Shown here in pieces: positions 14,860-22,861 of a DNA stretch of 23,326 bases. The DNA comes from an uncultured Oscillospiraceae bacterium (GTDB lineage: Bacteria; Bacillota; Clostridia; Oscillospirales; Ruminococcaceae). Positions within the stretch are counted from its first letter, which is position 1; every line of letters begins with the position of its first letter. Location of the stretch: positions 1 to 23,326 of the forward strand of contig UQSL01000026.1 in the NCBI GenBank assembly GCA_900543705.1, given 5' to 3'. A program made the translations under genes and the position numbers. Below the pieces are notes generated by a model, which was given only the letters and a program-made list of their open reading frames with translations, searched no databases and was not told where the DNA came from.

Positions 14860-16257
14860 TCAGCCTCCCATTTTGGCTTTTTCCACCGCCTCGTCAATCG
14901 TTCCGACAAAGAGGAACGCCGATTCCGGAATATCGTCATGCTTGCCTTCGATTATTTCCTGAAAGCCGCGGATGGTCTCCTTGAGCGGGACATATTTGCC
15001 CGGCATGCCGGTAAACTGCTCCGCCACGGTAAAGGATTGGGAGAGGAAACGCTGTACCTTTCTGGCACGTGCGACAACCAGCTTGTCCTCATCAGACAGC
15101 TCATCCATACCGAGGATGGCGATGATATCCTGCAACTCCTGGTAACGCTGTAAAATCGACTGCACTGCGCGGGCAGTCTCATAGTGCTGTTGTCCGACAA
15201 CCTCGGGGGCCAGGATACGGGAGTTTGACTCGAGCGGGTCGACTGCCGGGTAAATCCCCTGCGCGGAAATCTGGCGGGAGAGCACCGTCGTCGCATCCAG
15301 GTGCGCAAAGGTGGTTGCCGGAGCGGGGTCAGTCAGGTCGTCCGCCGGGACATAGACTGCCTGCACGGAAGTGATGGAACCCCGCTTGGTGGAGGTAATG
15401 CGTTCCTGCAACGCACCCATTTCCGTTGCAAGCGTCGGCTGGTAGCCGACTGCGGACGGCATACGCCCGAGCAGAGCGGATACCTCGCTTCCCGCTTGGG
15501 TAAAGCGGAAGATGTTGTCGATAAAAAGCAGCACATCCTGTCCTTCCTTGTCGCGGAAATACTCCGCCATGGTAAGGCCGGAGAGGCCGACGCGCATTCT
15601 TGCGCCCGGCGGCTCGTTCATCTGCCCGTAGACGAGTACCGTCTTGTCGAGGACGCCGGATTCCTTCATCTCGTTGTAGAGGTCGTTGCCCTCTCTAGTG
15701 CGCTCGCCGACGCCAGTGAACACCGAGATGCCGCCGTGCTGCTTGGCGATGTTGTTGATCAGCTCCATTATGAGGACCGTCTTGCCGACGCCAGCACCCC
15801 CGAACAATCCGATTTTACCGCCCTTGGCATAGGGAGCAATCAGGTCGATGACCTTGATTCCGGTCTCCAGAATTTCGGTGGTTGCTTCCTGCTCCTCATA
15901 AGCCGGAGCAGGACGGTGAATCGGCCACTCCTCCTCGGTTTTGGGAGCAGGCATCTCGTCCACCGGCTCCCCGAGCAGGTTGAAGATACGCCCGAGCGTT
16001 TCCCGTCCGACCGGCACCTGAATCGGCGCTCCGGTATCCACCGCAGGGATGCCGCGTTTGAGCCCGTCGGTGGAGCTCATCGCGATACAGCGCACCACAT
16101 CGTCCCCGATATGCTGCGCGACCTCCAAGACGATTTTGCGCCCTTCGTAGTGTATCTCGATGGCGTTTAAAAGGTTGGGCAGATGCCCTTCCTCAAACTT
16201 AATATCAATGACAGGCCCGATTATCTGGACGACCGTGCCTGTGTTCTGCTGGTTCAT
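14860..16257 (-). CDS. atpD: ATP synthase F1 catalytic subunit beta
   Basis: A 465-residue catalytic subunit that makes ATP from ADP and phosphate at the alpha-beta interface. Walker A GGAGVGKT is at residues 153-160, the catalytic glutamate is Glu185 in GVGERTREG, and the nucleotide-binding signature PSAVGYQPTLATEMG and the helix-turn-helix around DELSDEDKL are present. I prefer the ATG at 16257, eight bases after AGGAG; an in-frame ATG six bases earlier (16263) is too close to the ribosome binding site. It is followed closely by atpC. All key residues are intact. Confidence 0.97.
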   Translation of the reverse strand: MNQQNTGTVVQIIGPVIDIKFEEGHLPNLLNAIEIHYEGRKIVLEVAQHIGDDVVRCIAMSSTDGLKRGIPAVDTGAPIQVPVGRETLGRIFNLLGEPVDEMPAPKTEEEWPIHRPAPAYEEQEATTEILETGIKVIDLIAPYAKGGKIGLFGGAGVGKTVLIMELINNIAKQHGGISVFTGVGERTREGNDLYNEMKESGVLDKTVLVYGQMNEPPGARMRVGLSGLTMAEYFRDKEGQDVLLFIDNIFRFTQAGSEVSALLGRMPSAVGYQPTLATEMGALQERITSTKRGSITSVQAVYVPADDLTDPAPATTFAHLDATTVLSRQISAQGIYPAVDPLESNSRILAPEVVGQQHYETARAVQSILQRYQELQDIIAILGMDELSDEDKLVVARARKVQRFLSQSFTVAEQFTGMPGKYVPLKETIRGFQEIIEGKHDDIPESAFLFVGTIDEAVEKAKMGG

Positions 16258-16284
16258 CTGCATCTCTCCTGTTCTGCTCCCCTG

Positions 16285-17136
16285 CTATTTGAGGGCCTCA
16301 GCTCCTCCGACAATCTCGGTAATTTCCTGTGTAATAGTGGACTGGCGCGCCCGGTTGTACATCAGGCTCAAACGATCGACCAGATCAGAGGCGTTATCGC
16401 TAGCGGATTCCATCGCCGTACGGCGGGCTCCCTGCTCACTCGCAAAGGATTCCACGACCGCGCCGTACAGCATCCCGGCCAAAAATTCCGGTACAATCTC
16501 GTCGAACACCGCTTCGGGAGATGGGTCGTACCGCACAAGGTCAGGGCCCGTCTTCTCTTTTCCGCCAAAGTCAATCGGTAGGATTTTTAAGACCGCAGGT
16601 TCCTGGGACAATGCCGTGACAAAGTTTGTGTACGCCACAAACAACTCGTCGATTTCCCCTTTTTGGTACAGCGCGAGGATGACGCTTGCCATCTCAAAGG
16701 TTTCGGTCAGGGTCATATCCTCGCACACGCCGACATAGCTTCCGATCATCCGGTGGTTCGATCGCTGGTAGTGTTCCGCCGCCTTTTTCCCGATCGCAAT
16801 GACGTGCGCGCGTTTTCCCTCCATCTGATTGTCCGCAAGCTTTAAAACATTCGCGTTGTAGCCTCCGGCGAGCCCGCGCTCTCCTGCAATGACCACATAA
16901 CAGCTCATTTTAACCGGACGGGAGCGGGTATATTTCGAGTCAAAGCCCCTGGTTTCTGTGGCAATGTTCGCCATCGTCTCATAGAGCGTAGTGAAAAACG
17001 CACGGTTTTTCTCCGCTCGCTCTTTGGCGCGGCGCAGCTTGGAGGAGGCGACAAGTTCCATTGCCTTGGTGATTTTCATCGTGCTCTCCACGCTTTTCAT
17101 CCTGCGCTTGATGTCCTTTATCGAAGCGTTTGCCAT
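16285..17136 (-). CDS. atpG: ATP synthase F1 subunit gamma
   Basis: A 283-residue central-shaft subunit linking rotation of the c ring to catalysis. The N-terminal helix IKDIKRRMKSVESTMKITKA, then MELVASSKLRRAKERAE, and the C-terminal helix ending SLMYNRARQSTITQEITEIV (20 residues) are the coiled-coil parts inserted in the alpha3beta3 ring. The middle contains the conserved GERGLAGGYNANVLK. Normal length. AAAGGAGG lies 13 bases before the ATG, a slightly long spacing. It sits between atpA and atpD with gaps of 22 and 27 bases. Confidence 0.96.
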   Translation of the reverse strand: MANASIKDIKRRMKSVESTMKITKAMELVASSKLRRAKERAEKNRAFFTTLYETMANIATETRGFDSKYTRSRPVKMSCYVVIAGERGLAGGYNANVLKLADNQMEGKRAHVIAIGKKAAEHYQRSNHRMIGSYVGVCEDMTLTETFEMASVILALYQKGEIDELFVAYTNFVTALSQEPAVLKILPIDFGGKEKTGPDLVRYDPSPEAVFDEIVPEFLAGMLYGAVVESFASEQGARRTAMESASDNASDLVDRLSLMYNRARQSTITQEITEIVGGAEALK

Positions 17137-17158
17137 AGGCCGCCATCCGCCTCCTTTC

Positions 17159-18673
17159 CTAGTTCAGCGAGAGGAATTTCTCCGTAAACTCTGTGAGGGC
17201 CGCATCTATCCGCTCCTCATTTTCTTTCGATAAATCCTTTGTGGTTTTAATATCCTTTCCGATTTCACTGTGGTTGACATCAAGGTAATCAAACAATTCC
17301 CTCTCGTATTTCCGAATATCTTGGGTGTTTACCTTGGTTAAATATCCATGCGTGACCGCATAGATGATGATGACCTGGTGCTCGACACGCACCGGGGAGT
17401 TCCGCCCCTGTTTGAGCACTTCGACAATGCGTTCGCCCATGGCAAGACGCTCCTTGGTGTCCTTGTCAAGGTCGGAGCCGAACTGCGCGAAGGACTGCAG
17501 CTCCCGGTACTGAGAGTACGCGAGCTTGAGCGTACCCGATACCTTTTTCATCGCCTTGATTTGGGCGTTGCCGCCGACGCGGGAAACGGAGATACCCGGG
17601 TTTACCGCCGGGCGCACGCCCGCATGGAACAGCTCGGACTCCAGAAATATCTGCCCGTCTGTGATGGAGATGACATTGGTCGGGATATAGGCGGAAACGT
17701 CGCCTGCTTGGGTTTCGATAATCGGCAGAGCGGTCAGAGAACCCCCGCCGAGCTCCGCGCTCAGGTTCGCCGCACGCTCGAGCAGCCTCGAGTGTAGGTA
17801 GAACACGTCGCCCGGGTAAGCCTCACGGCCAGGCGGACGCCTTATCAGCAGGGAAAGGGCACGGTAGGCCACTGCGTGCTTGGACAAATCATCATAGACA
17901 ATCAGGACATCTTTGCCCTGGTACATAAAATGCTCGCCCATTGCACATCCCGCATAAGGGGCAATATACTGCAGCGGGGCAAGCTCTGACGCGGTAGACG
18001 CGACGACAATGGTATATTCCATCGCCCCGCTATGCTCGAGCGTCTCCACAATCTGGGCCACCGTTGAGTTTTTCTGCCCGATGGCGACATAGATACAGAT
18101 GACATCCTGCCCCTTCTGGTTAATGATGGTATCGGTCGCGATAACCGTTTTACCGGTCTGGCGGTCGCCGATGATAAGCTCACGCTGTCCGCGGCCAATC
18201 GGAATCATCGAGTCGATAGCCTTGATACCGGTCTGCAACGGCCGGTCGACGCTCTTGCGCTCAATGATGCCCGGTGCATTCGATTCAATCGGCCGATAGC
18301 CTTCGGCATCGATCGGCCCCTTGCCGTCGATCGGCTGGCCGAGGGAGTTAACCACACGGCCGAGCAGGGCGTTTCCGACCGGAACCTGGACGACATGCCC
18401 GGTCCGGCGCACAGTGTCTCCTTCCTTGATACCCTGATCCGAGCCAAGCATGACGGCGCTGACGCTGCCTTGCTCCAGGTTGAGCGCCATCGCCTGCACG
18501 CCGTTTTCAAACTCGAGAAGTTCATTTGACATACAGTCCTCAAGCCCGTAAATCTGTGCGATACCGTCGCCGATTTGGGTTATGGTGCCGGTATCGCTCA
18601 TCGTGATTTTATTTTCAAACTGTTTAATTCGCTCTTTGATTATGCTGCTGATTTCATCCGGGCGCAGCTGCAT
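17159..18673 (-). CDS. atpA: ATP synthase F1 subunit alpha
   Basis: A 504-residue regulatory nucleotide-binding subunit. Walker A is GDRQTGKT (169-176), preceded by IPIGRGQRELIIGDR; the conserved segment ALSLLIRRPPGREAYPGDVF and the arginine-finger region VNPGISVSRVGGNAQ are intact. The start is ATG at 18673 with GGGGAG seven bases upstream; the longer in-frame reading to 18733 lies inside atpH and is not used. It follows atpH by four bases. The N-terminal DEISSIIKERIKQFE helix binds delta in other bacteria. Confidence 0.97.
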   Translation of the reverse strand: MQLRPDEISSIIKERIKQFENKITMSDTGTITQIGDGIAQIYGLEDCMSNELLEFENGVQAMALNLEQGSVSAVMLGSDQGIKEGDTVRRTGHVVQVPVGNALLGRVVNSLGQPIDGKGPIDAEGYRPIESNAPGIIERKSVDRPLQTGIKAIDSMIPIGRGQRELIIGDRQTGKTVIATDTIINQKGQDVICIYVAIGQKNSTVAQIVETLEHSGAMEYTIVVASTASELAPLQYIAPYAGCAMGEHFMYQGKDVLIVYDDLSKHAVAYRALSLLIRRPPGREAYPGDVFYLHSRLLERAANLSAELGGGSLTALPIIETQAGDVSAYIPTNVISITDGQIFLESELFHAGVRPAVNPGISVSRVGGNAQIKAMKKVSGTLKLAYSQYRELQSFAQFGSDLDKDTKERLAMGERIVEVLKQGRNSPVRVEHQVIIIYAVTHGYLTKVNTQDIRKYERELFDYLDVNHSEIGKDIKTTKDLSKENEERIDAALTEFTEKFLSLN

Positions 18674-18677
18674 GGCA

Positions 18678-19235
18678 TTACTCCCCTTTCTTTTGGAACA
18701 CGGACCGCGAAACGGCGTCCCCGAGTTGCGCAAGGCGGGACTTCAGGCTGTTATCGAATCGTTTCCCGCCGATATCCACGACAAGCCCTCCGATGAGACC
18801 GGGATCCACGTTCACTTCCATCTGGACACGTCTGCCGGTCATACGTTCTGCCTTTTCTTTCAGCCTTGCTTCCTGCTGTACGGAAAGCGGGCGCGCCGTG
18901 AACACTTTGACACGCTCGATCCCATTGGCGTGGTTGTACAACTCCTGGAATTCCTCCGTGATGTTTACAAATTCGGAGAAACGCTCCGCTTCAATTAAAG
19001 TTTTCAGAAAATTCAGGGTATAGGGATGAATTTTTCCCTGAAACAGGCTGTCCGCCATCCTTTGCTTGTCTTGTTTATCGATCACCGGCACACAGAAAAA
19101 CTTCTGTAGCTGTGGGGTTTGCCTCAAAATTTCGCACAGCGCAAGCAAATCCTCGAGAACTGCTCCACCGCATTTCCCTTCCTGAGAGGCTTCAAGCAAG
19201 GCTTTCGCGTAGACCGACTTTACTGCTTCGGACAT
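18678..19235 (-). CDS. atpH: ATP synthase F1 subunit delta
   Basis: A 185-residue stator subunit connecting F1 alpha to the b dimer. The N-terminal helical domain begins SEAVKSVYAKALLEAS, then LLALCEILRQTPQLQKFFCV and FLKTLIEAERFSEFVNITEE (20 residues). The C-terminal domain has the family pattern KVFTARPLSVQQEARLKEK and NVDPGLIGGLVVDIGGKRFD (20 residues), then SLKSRLAQL. Its start overlaps the end of atpF by 16 bases, suggesting coupled translation. Confidence 0.94.
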   Translation of the reverse strand: MSEAVKSVYAKALLEASQEGKCGGAVLEDLLALCEILRQTPQLQKFFCVPVIDKQDKQRMADSLFQGKIHPYTLNFLKTLIEAERFSEFVNITEEFQELYNHANGIERVKVFTARPLSVQQEARLKEKAERMTGRRVQMEVNVDPGLIGGLVVDIGGKRFDNSLKSRLAQLGDAVSRSVFQKKGE

Positions 19236-19732
19236 GGCGTTTCCCCTTCCCCACTTAAAAACTCTTCAATCAGGCTTTCATGGTCGGATTGCTGCACTTC
19301 CCGCTCCACGATTTTCTGCGCCATCAAAACGGCCATGCCGGAAATCTCATCCTTGGCCTCGTTGACCGCCCGCTGTTTTTCACGCTCAATCTCCTCTTGC
19401 GTACGCTGCATCAGATGGGATGCCTGCTGCTTTGCCTCGGCGAGGATTTCCTCCGAGCGGCCCTGGGCCTTTCTCGAAGCCTGGTTCAGCAGAGCCTGCG
19501 CTTCTTCCTTTGCCTGTGCGATGCGCCCGGTATACTCCTGCTTGGCGGCTTGCGCTTCGGCCTGTGCCTGCTCCGCCTTGTGGTAAGTTTCCTCTACCTC
19601 CTGCGTGCGGGCGTCCAGCATTTTTTTCACCGGCTTGAATAAGAGCTTTTTGACAATTAGGTAGAGAATCAGCGTATTGCCAAGAGTGAACAGAATTGTC
19701 CACACGTCAATGGACACAAACGGCATATGCAT
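19220..19732 (-). CDS. atpF: ATP synthase F0 subunit b
   Basis: A 170-residue peripheral-stalk subunit. A single N-terminal membrane helix (about 10-31, DVWTILFTLGNTLILYLIV) is followed by a long charged coiled coil rich in Ala, Gln, Glu and Lys to about residue 150, as in the family. Two in-frame ATGs (19732 and 19726) follow GGAGGAG; the first is annotated, the second has more usual spacing. Only one b gene is present, so the stalk is a b homodimer. Confidence 0.93.
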   Translation of the reverse strand: MHMPFVSIDVWTILFTLGNTLILYLIVKKLLFKPVKKMLDARTQEVEETYHKAEQAQAEAQAAKQEYTGRIAQAKEEAQALLNQASRKAQGRSEEILAEAKQQASHLMQRTQEEIEREKQRAVNEAKDEISGMAVLMAQKIVEREVQQSDHESLIEEFLSGEGETPCPKQ

Positions 19733-19769
19733 GATACTCCTCCTTTCCTTTTGAGCCTGCTCCCATCAT

Positions 19770-20024
19770 TTAGAGCTTACCGATGAACGGGTTTGCAAAC
19801 ATGAGTAATAAAGCGACAACCAGGCCATAGATACCGGTGGACTCTGCAATCGCACAGCCGATAAACATGGTCCTTGTGACATTGCCCTGTGCTTCCGGCT
19901 GTCTGCCGATCGCCTCACATGCCTTACCGACCGCGTAGCCCTCACCAATACCAGGGCCGATACCTGCGATCATCGCAAGTCCCGCGCCGATTGCTGATGC
20001 TGCCAAAACAATTGCCTTTTCCAT
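19770..20024 (-). CDS. atpE: ATP synthase F0 subunit c, Na+-type with two carboxylates
   Basis: An 84-residue rotor-ring hairpin with two membrane helices. The loop has the conserved RQPEAQG. The ion-binding glutamate is Glu61 in AIAESTGIYG, together with Ser62, Thr63 and Tyr66, the residues that define Na+-binding c rings. At the position occupied by Gln32 in the Ilyobacter tartaricus ring, this protein has Glu28 (GPGIGEGYAVGK), so two carboxylates face the site. This matches the two-carboxylate motif described for the Fusobacterium nucleatum Na+ ring. Na+ coupling is therefore likely but inferred. TAGGAGG precedes the ATG; the 42-base gap after atpB and the strong binding site fit its need for high expression. 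Confidence 0.95.
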   Translation of the reverse strand: MEKAIVLAASAIGAGLAMIAGIGPGIGEGYAVGKACEAIGRQPEAQGNVTRTMFIGCAIAESTGIYGLVVALLLMFANPFIGKL

Positions 20025-20066
20025 AACTTTTAGTTCCTCCTAACTGTTTTTCTTTGAATAATAGGA

Positions 20067-20774
20067 TTATTCCGCGTTGCTTACAAACGCCATTGTCAGC
20101 ATACAGAATACAAATGCCTGCAACACGCTTGTAAACAAGTCAAAATAGATTGAGAGCACAGCCGGAAGGCCGAGCTGCAAAAATGGGATACCAATGTTGC
20201 AGATGGCCGTGGACGCCGCGCCCAGCGCCCCATAAACAAGAGCCGAGATGACAATGCCGGAAGCGATGTTGCCGAAGTGACGGAAGCTCATGGAAATTGG
20301 GTTTGCCACTTCACTTAACACATTCATTGGCAGCATGACCACGACTGGCTCCGCAAATCCCTTGAGATAGCCGCCCACACCTTTAGAGCGAATACCTGTG
20401 TACTGGATCATCACAAAGGTTACAAGCGACCAGGCGAGTACGGTGTTCAAATCCCCAGTCGGTGGGCGCAAAGTAAACAGGCTGCTCAGAGATGAGCAAA
20501 GGGAGAACAAAAACAGAGTGCCGATGTAGGGGGCGAAATGTTCCTTGCCCTTGCCCATGGTTTCGCGCACCATCTTGTACACGTAGGAGACATAGAGCTC
20601 CGCAAGGACTTGCCTGCCCTTTGGTACCTTTTTCATCCCCCAGGTAAGGAATTTGCACAGCGCCGCGATAAAGGCCATGACAATCCACATGTTTACAACT
20701 GTCTCCGTCACCGGGATGCCGCCAAAAAGCGGTATGGTAAAGAGTATCTTCGGGCCTTCAATGGTAATTTCCAT
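20067..20774 (-). CDS. atpB: ATP synthase F0 subunit a
   Basis: A 235-residue membrane stator subunit that carries the ion half-channels. The essential stator arginine is Arg165 in SMSFRHFGNIASG, and the preceding MLPMNVLSEVANPISMSF is the conserved helix. The C-terminal helix contains YFDLFTSVLQAFVFCMLTM. Five or more membrane segments are visible. GGGGGA lies 11 bases before the ATG. It begins four bases after the atpI-like gene, so they are in one transcript. Confidence 0.95.
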   Translation of the reverse strand: MEITIEGPKILFTIPLFGGIPVTETVVNMWIVMAFIAALCKFLTWGMKKVPKGRQVLAELYVSYVYKMVRETMGKGKEHFAPYIGTLFLFSLCSSLSSLFTLRPPTGDLNTVLAWSLVTFVMIQYTGIRSKGVGGYLKGFAEPVVVMLPMNVLSEVANPISMSFRHFGNIASGIVISALVYGALGAASTAICNIGIPFLQLGLPAVLSIYFDLFTSVLQAFVFCMLTMAFVSNAE

Positions 20775-20778
20775 AAAT

Positions 20779-21153
20779 TCAGTTTTCCCCCTTTTGCGTC
20801 ATCAGCCGGATCGACAGAATGATTTTTGGAAAAAGCAGCGGAAGGATCATCCCAAATGCATTCAGCCAATCCCTGGTCAATCCAAGGTATACAAGCAAGC
20901 CCAAAATACTCAGGCGCAGCAGATAATTCCCCATTGCGCGCCCTCTTGCCCCTTTTGAGGATTTGAGCAGGGAACTTTTGAGGTGCACAATCAGCAGCAC
21001 CAGATTAAGCAGGGAGAACAGGCTCGAAAGGAACACCGAGAGCAACAGGGAAAGGGAAAACAATCCAAAGCACGCCGCTGCAAGTACAAACGCCGTATCA
21101 AGCACGGCACACCCGCAGGCGAGGTAGCGCATATCCTCCCGTATCATCTCCAT
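20779..21153 (-). CDS. atpI: ATP synthase subunit I-like membrane protein
   Basis: A 124-residue protein with four predicted membrane segments (about 14-35, 36-57, 78-93 and 97-117). Position directly before atpB, the pairing of two N-terminal helices, a cytoplasmic basic loop (SSLLKSSKGARGRAMG), and a C-terminal NAFGMILPLLFPKIIL segment match the ATP synthase I family, which aids c-ring assembly and may affect Mg2+ transport in other bacteria. Sequence conservation in this family is low, so the call rests on context and topology. AAGGAGG precedes the ATG by 11 bases. Confidence 0.75.
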   Translation of the reverse strand: MEMIREDMRYLACGCAVLDTAFVLAAACFGLFSLSLLLSVFLSSLFSLLNLVLLIVHLKSSLLKSSKGARGRAMGNYLLRLSILGLLVYLGLTRDWLNAFGMILPLLFPKIILSIRLMTQKGEN

Positions 21154-21159
21154 GAAAGC

Positions 21160-21396
21160 CTATTCCTCCTTATCCCGCCGCAGTTGTTTGAATGCATGGT
21201 TTAATATCAAATAGGCGTTATAAATTCCTGCGGCAACACCGAATAAAATGGCCACAATCATCAGCCAAGAACCAATGGCAAAACGCCCCGTCAAGTAGTT
21301 TGCCCCAAAAATGCACAGCAAAAGGGGGGTTGCAACACCGAATCCCACTTGTGTTAGTAAAATAACACCCTGAATGACAGAAAAACTGCTTCTCAT
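21160..21396 (-). CDS. atpZ: AtpZ/AtpI-family F0F1 ATPase accessory protein
   Basis: A small protein with two membrane helices (LTQVGFGVATPLLLCIFG and SWLMIVAILFGVAAGIYNAY), the pattern of the AtpZ/ATPase_gene1 family that precedes many atp operons. An open frame reaches a TTG at 21441, but a promoter with TATAAT at 21455-21460 would leave that start almost no leader, and it has no ribosome binding site. I therefore prefer ATG 21396 (78 residues); a TTG at 21402 is a third option. The role is not established; assembly or Mg2+/Ca2+ transport has been proposed for relatives. Confidence 0.75.
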   Translation of the reverse strand: MRSSFSVIQGVILLTQVGFGVATPLLLCIFGANYLTGRFAIGSWLMIVAILFGVAAGIYNAYLILNHAFKQLRRDKEE

Positions 21397-21454
21397 ATCT
21401 GCCAAACTGCTCCGCCTCTTTCCCGCAATTTTTAATGACAATAAAACATGAATT

Positions 21455-21483
21455 ATTATATAATTTTTTTATTTATTTTACAA
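21455..21483 (-). promoter_or_regulatory. ATP synthase operon promoter
   Basis: On the minus strand TTGTAA (21478-21483), a 17-base spacer and TATAAT (21455-21460) form a strong sigma-A promoter, with the start site near 21448. An alternative TTGAAT/TGTAAA pair lies a little upstream. It gives a leader of about 50 bases to the ATG at 21396. Confidence 0.65.
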
Positions 21484-21590
21484 TTATTTTCATGTAAAAA
21501 TTCAAGGGAATTCTATGTTCTCTCTGAAAACCTGCGCTTTCCTTTGGTACTTATGTTGGTTTTCAGATTCTTCTTTTGGTACCTTACGCC

Positions 21591-21620
21591 TTGCCGGATA
21601 CAAATCCTCCATGGTATAAT
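21591..21620 (+). promoter_or_regulatory. Sigma-A promoter upstream of a large palindrome
   Basis: TTGCCG at 21591-21596, an 18-base spacer and TATAAT at 21615-21620. A small hairpin (AATAGT/ACTATT) with a T6 run follows at about 21618-21637, and the palindrome lies about 75 bases downstream. Confidence 0.4.
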
Positions 21621-21692
21621 AGTTGTATACTATTTTTTGGGCCCGCCATACGGCGATGGCCGATTATCCCATTCGCGCTTTACGTTGATGCG

Positions 21693-21717
21693 AGAATAGT
21701 TGCAATGCAACTATTCT
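21693..21717. promoter_or_regulatory. 12-bp perfect palindrome, MarR-like operator candidate
   Basis: AGAATAGTTGCA at 21693-21704 and TGCAACTATTCT at 21706-21717 are perfect inverted copies around one base. The TAGTTGCA/TGCAACTA core resembles operators bound by MarR-family repressors. No MarR gene is in the window. A T-rich run after it is short, so it is less likely a terminator. Confidence 0.45.
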
Positions 21718-21744
21718 ATTTATTTCATGGAGCCGCCCGGGGGT

Positions 21745-21773
21745 TTGCTATCGTTTAATCTACCGTATAGTAT
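21745..21773 (+). promoter_or_regulatory. Promoter of the adenylyltransferase gene
   Basis: TTGCTA at 21745-21750, a 17-base spacer and TAGTAT at 21768-21773, about 180 bases before the preferred GTG start. It lies 28 bases after the palindrome at 21693-21717, so a protein on that site could affect it. Confidence 0.45.
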
Positions 21774-21952
21774 ATCCAGCCGGAGGCAGGGATTCCATGG
21801 ACAAATCCTCTGTTTTGTCAAAAAAATCAACAAATCTGTCCGTTTGTCTAAATGGCCGGGCCGTTGGGATTCTTCCAAGTTCTTTGCAAGAAACCGTCAG
21901 AAAACAGAAACCGGGCTGCTTTGGGCCCATAATAGCAACAAGGAGGGATTGC

Positions 21953-22816
21953 GTGAGAAACGAACAGGAAATGATGGACCTGATTCTCTCCACGGCCAGG
22001 GAAGATGAGCGTATCCGCGCCGTATACATGAACGGCTCGCGAACCAATCCGAATGCCGTCAAAGACATCTTTCAGGACTTTGACATTGTCTATGTGGTGC
22101 GCGAAACAGAATCCTTTCAGCAGGATACAGCCTGGATCGACCGGTTCGGGGTGCGACTGTTCATGCAGTACCCGGAGGACAGCGGAGGCTATCCCTCCGA
22201 TAAGCACAACTGTTACGGCTGGCTGATGCAGTTTGCGGACGGCAACCGGCTCGACCTGCACGTACAAAGGGTGGAGTTTTCCCAGAAGAATATCCTCCGT
22301 GACCGACTGTGCATCATCCTTCTCGACAAGGATAACTGCCTGCCTGAAATGCCGCCTTCCACGGATGCGGATTTTTTTGTCAGACGGCCGACAGAAAAAC
22401 AGTTCCTGGATACCTGCAACGAGTGGTGTCTGAACAATGTTGCCAAGGGCCTGTGGAGAAAAGAAATTCCCTACGCCCAGGACATGATGTCCTTCATACG
22501 CAGTCAGCTGCTCAAGGTCCTCTCCTGGAAAGCAGGCACGACAACAGATTTTGCCTGCTGTGTCGGCAAAAGTGGAAAATATCTCTACCGGTTTGTACCA
22601 AAAGAGGACTGGGAGGGCTATCTCGCCACCTATTCCTCGGCAGATCCTGCGGAGTGCTGGCAGGCGGCGGAGTTGATGTGCCTGCTGTTCCACAGCATTG
22701 CCAAACAGGTGGGACAGGCCCTCGGATTCCACTACAAGGAAGGAGAGGCTGGTGCAAGCTTTCAGTTTTTCCGTCATGTCAAGAAACTCCCTGCAGATGC
22801 AGCGGAAATTTTATAA
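21953..22816 (+). CDS. Aminoglycoside 6-adenylyltransferase-like (ANT(6)/AadE family)
   Basis: A 287-residue nucleotidyltransferase that in characterised relatives transfers AMP from ATP to the 6-hydroxyl of streptomycin. It starts VRNEQEMMDLILSTAREDER, typical of the family. Active-site motifs are NGSRTNPN (Gly28-Ser29), DFD (Asp42 and Asp44) and NRLDLHV (Asp101), the three carboxylates that bind Mg-ATP. GGAGG lies six bases before the GTG start at 21953. An in-frame ATG at 21797, also with GGAGG ten bases upstream, would add 52 residues that do not resemble the family. The gene lies alone between housekeeping genes, so it may be an intrinsic member, and streptomycin resistance is not certain. 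Confidence 0.88.
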   Translation: MRNEQEMMDLILSTAREDERIRAVYMNGSRTNPNAVKDIFQDFDIVYVVRETESFQQDTAWIDRFGVRLFMQYPEDSGGYPSDKHNCYGWLMQFADGNRLDLHVQRVEFSQKNILRDRLCIILLDKDNCLPEMPPSTDADFFVRRPTEKQFLDTCNEWCLNNVAKGLWRKEIPYAQDMMSFIRSQLLKVLSWKAGTTTDFACCVGKSGKYLYRFVPKEDWEGYLATYSSADPAECWQAAELMCLLFHSIAKQVGQALGFHYKEGEAGASFQFFRHVKKLPADAAEIL

Positions 22817-22822
22817 ATATTC

Positions 22823-22838
22823 CCCGGTGTACACCGGG
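22823..22838 (+). terminator. Weak terminator-like palindrome after the adenylyltransferase gene
   Basis: CCCGGTGT at 22823-22830 and ACACCGGG at 22831-22838 form a perfect 16-base palindrome, seven bases after the stop. Only TTT follows, so termination may be weak. Confidence 0.4.
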
Positions 22839-22861
22839 CTTTGTACCTAATTATACATAAC

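Larger units (their letters stand above)
21442..21952. other. 511-base intergenic region between the atp operon and the adenylyltransferase gene
   Basis: The left end contains the atp promoter. The centre holds a plus-strand promoter (21591-21620), a small hairpin followed by T6 (about 21618-21637), and the 25-base palindrome at 21693-21717. The right end holds another promoter (21745-21773) and an in-frame 52-codon extension of the adenylyltransferase frame. No separate gene is convincing. Confidence 0.55.

Noticed and set aside
15301..16170. 289-codon plus-strand open frame opposite atpD
   Set aside because: Antisense of a highly conserved gene in GC-rich DNA, where long chance frames are common.
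21848..22777. 309-codon minus-strand open frame
   Set aside because: Antisense of the adenylyltransferase gene, whose family motifs are clear on the plus strand.
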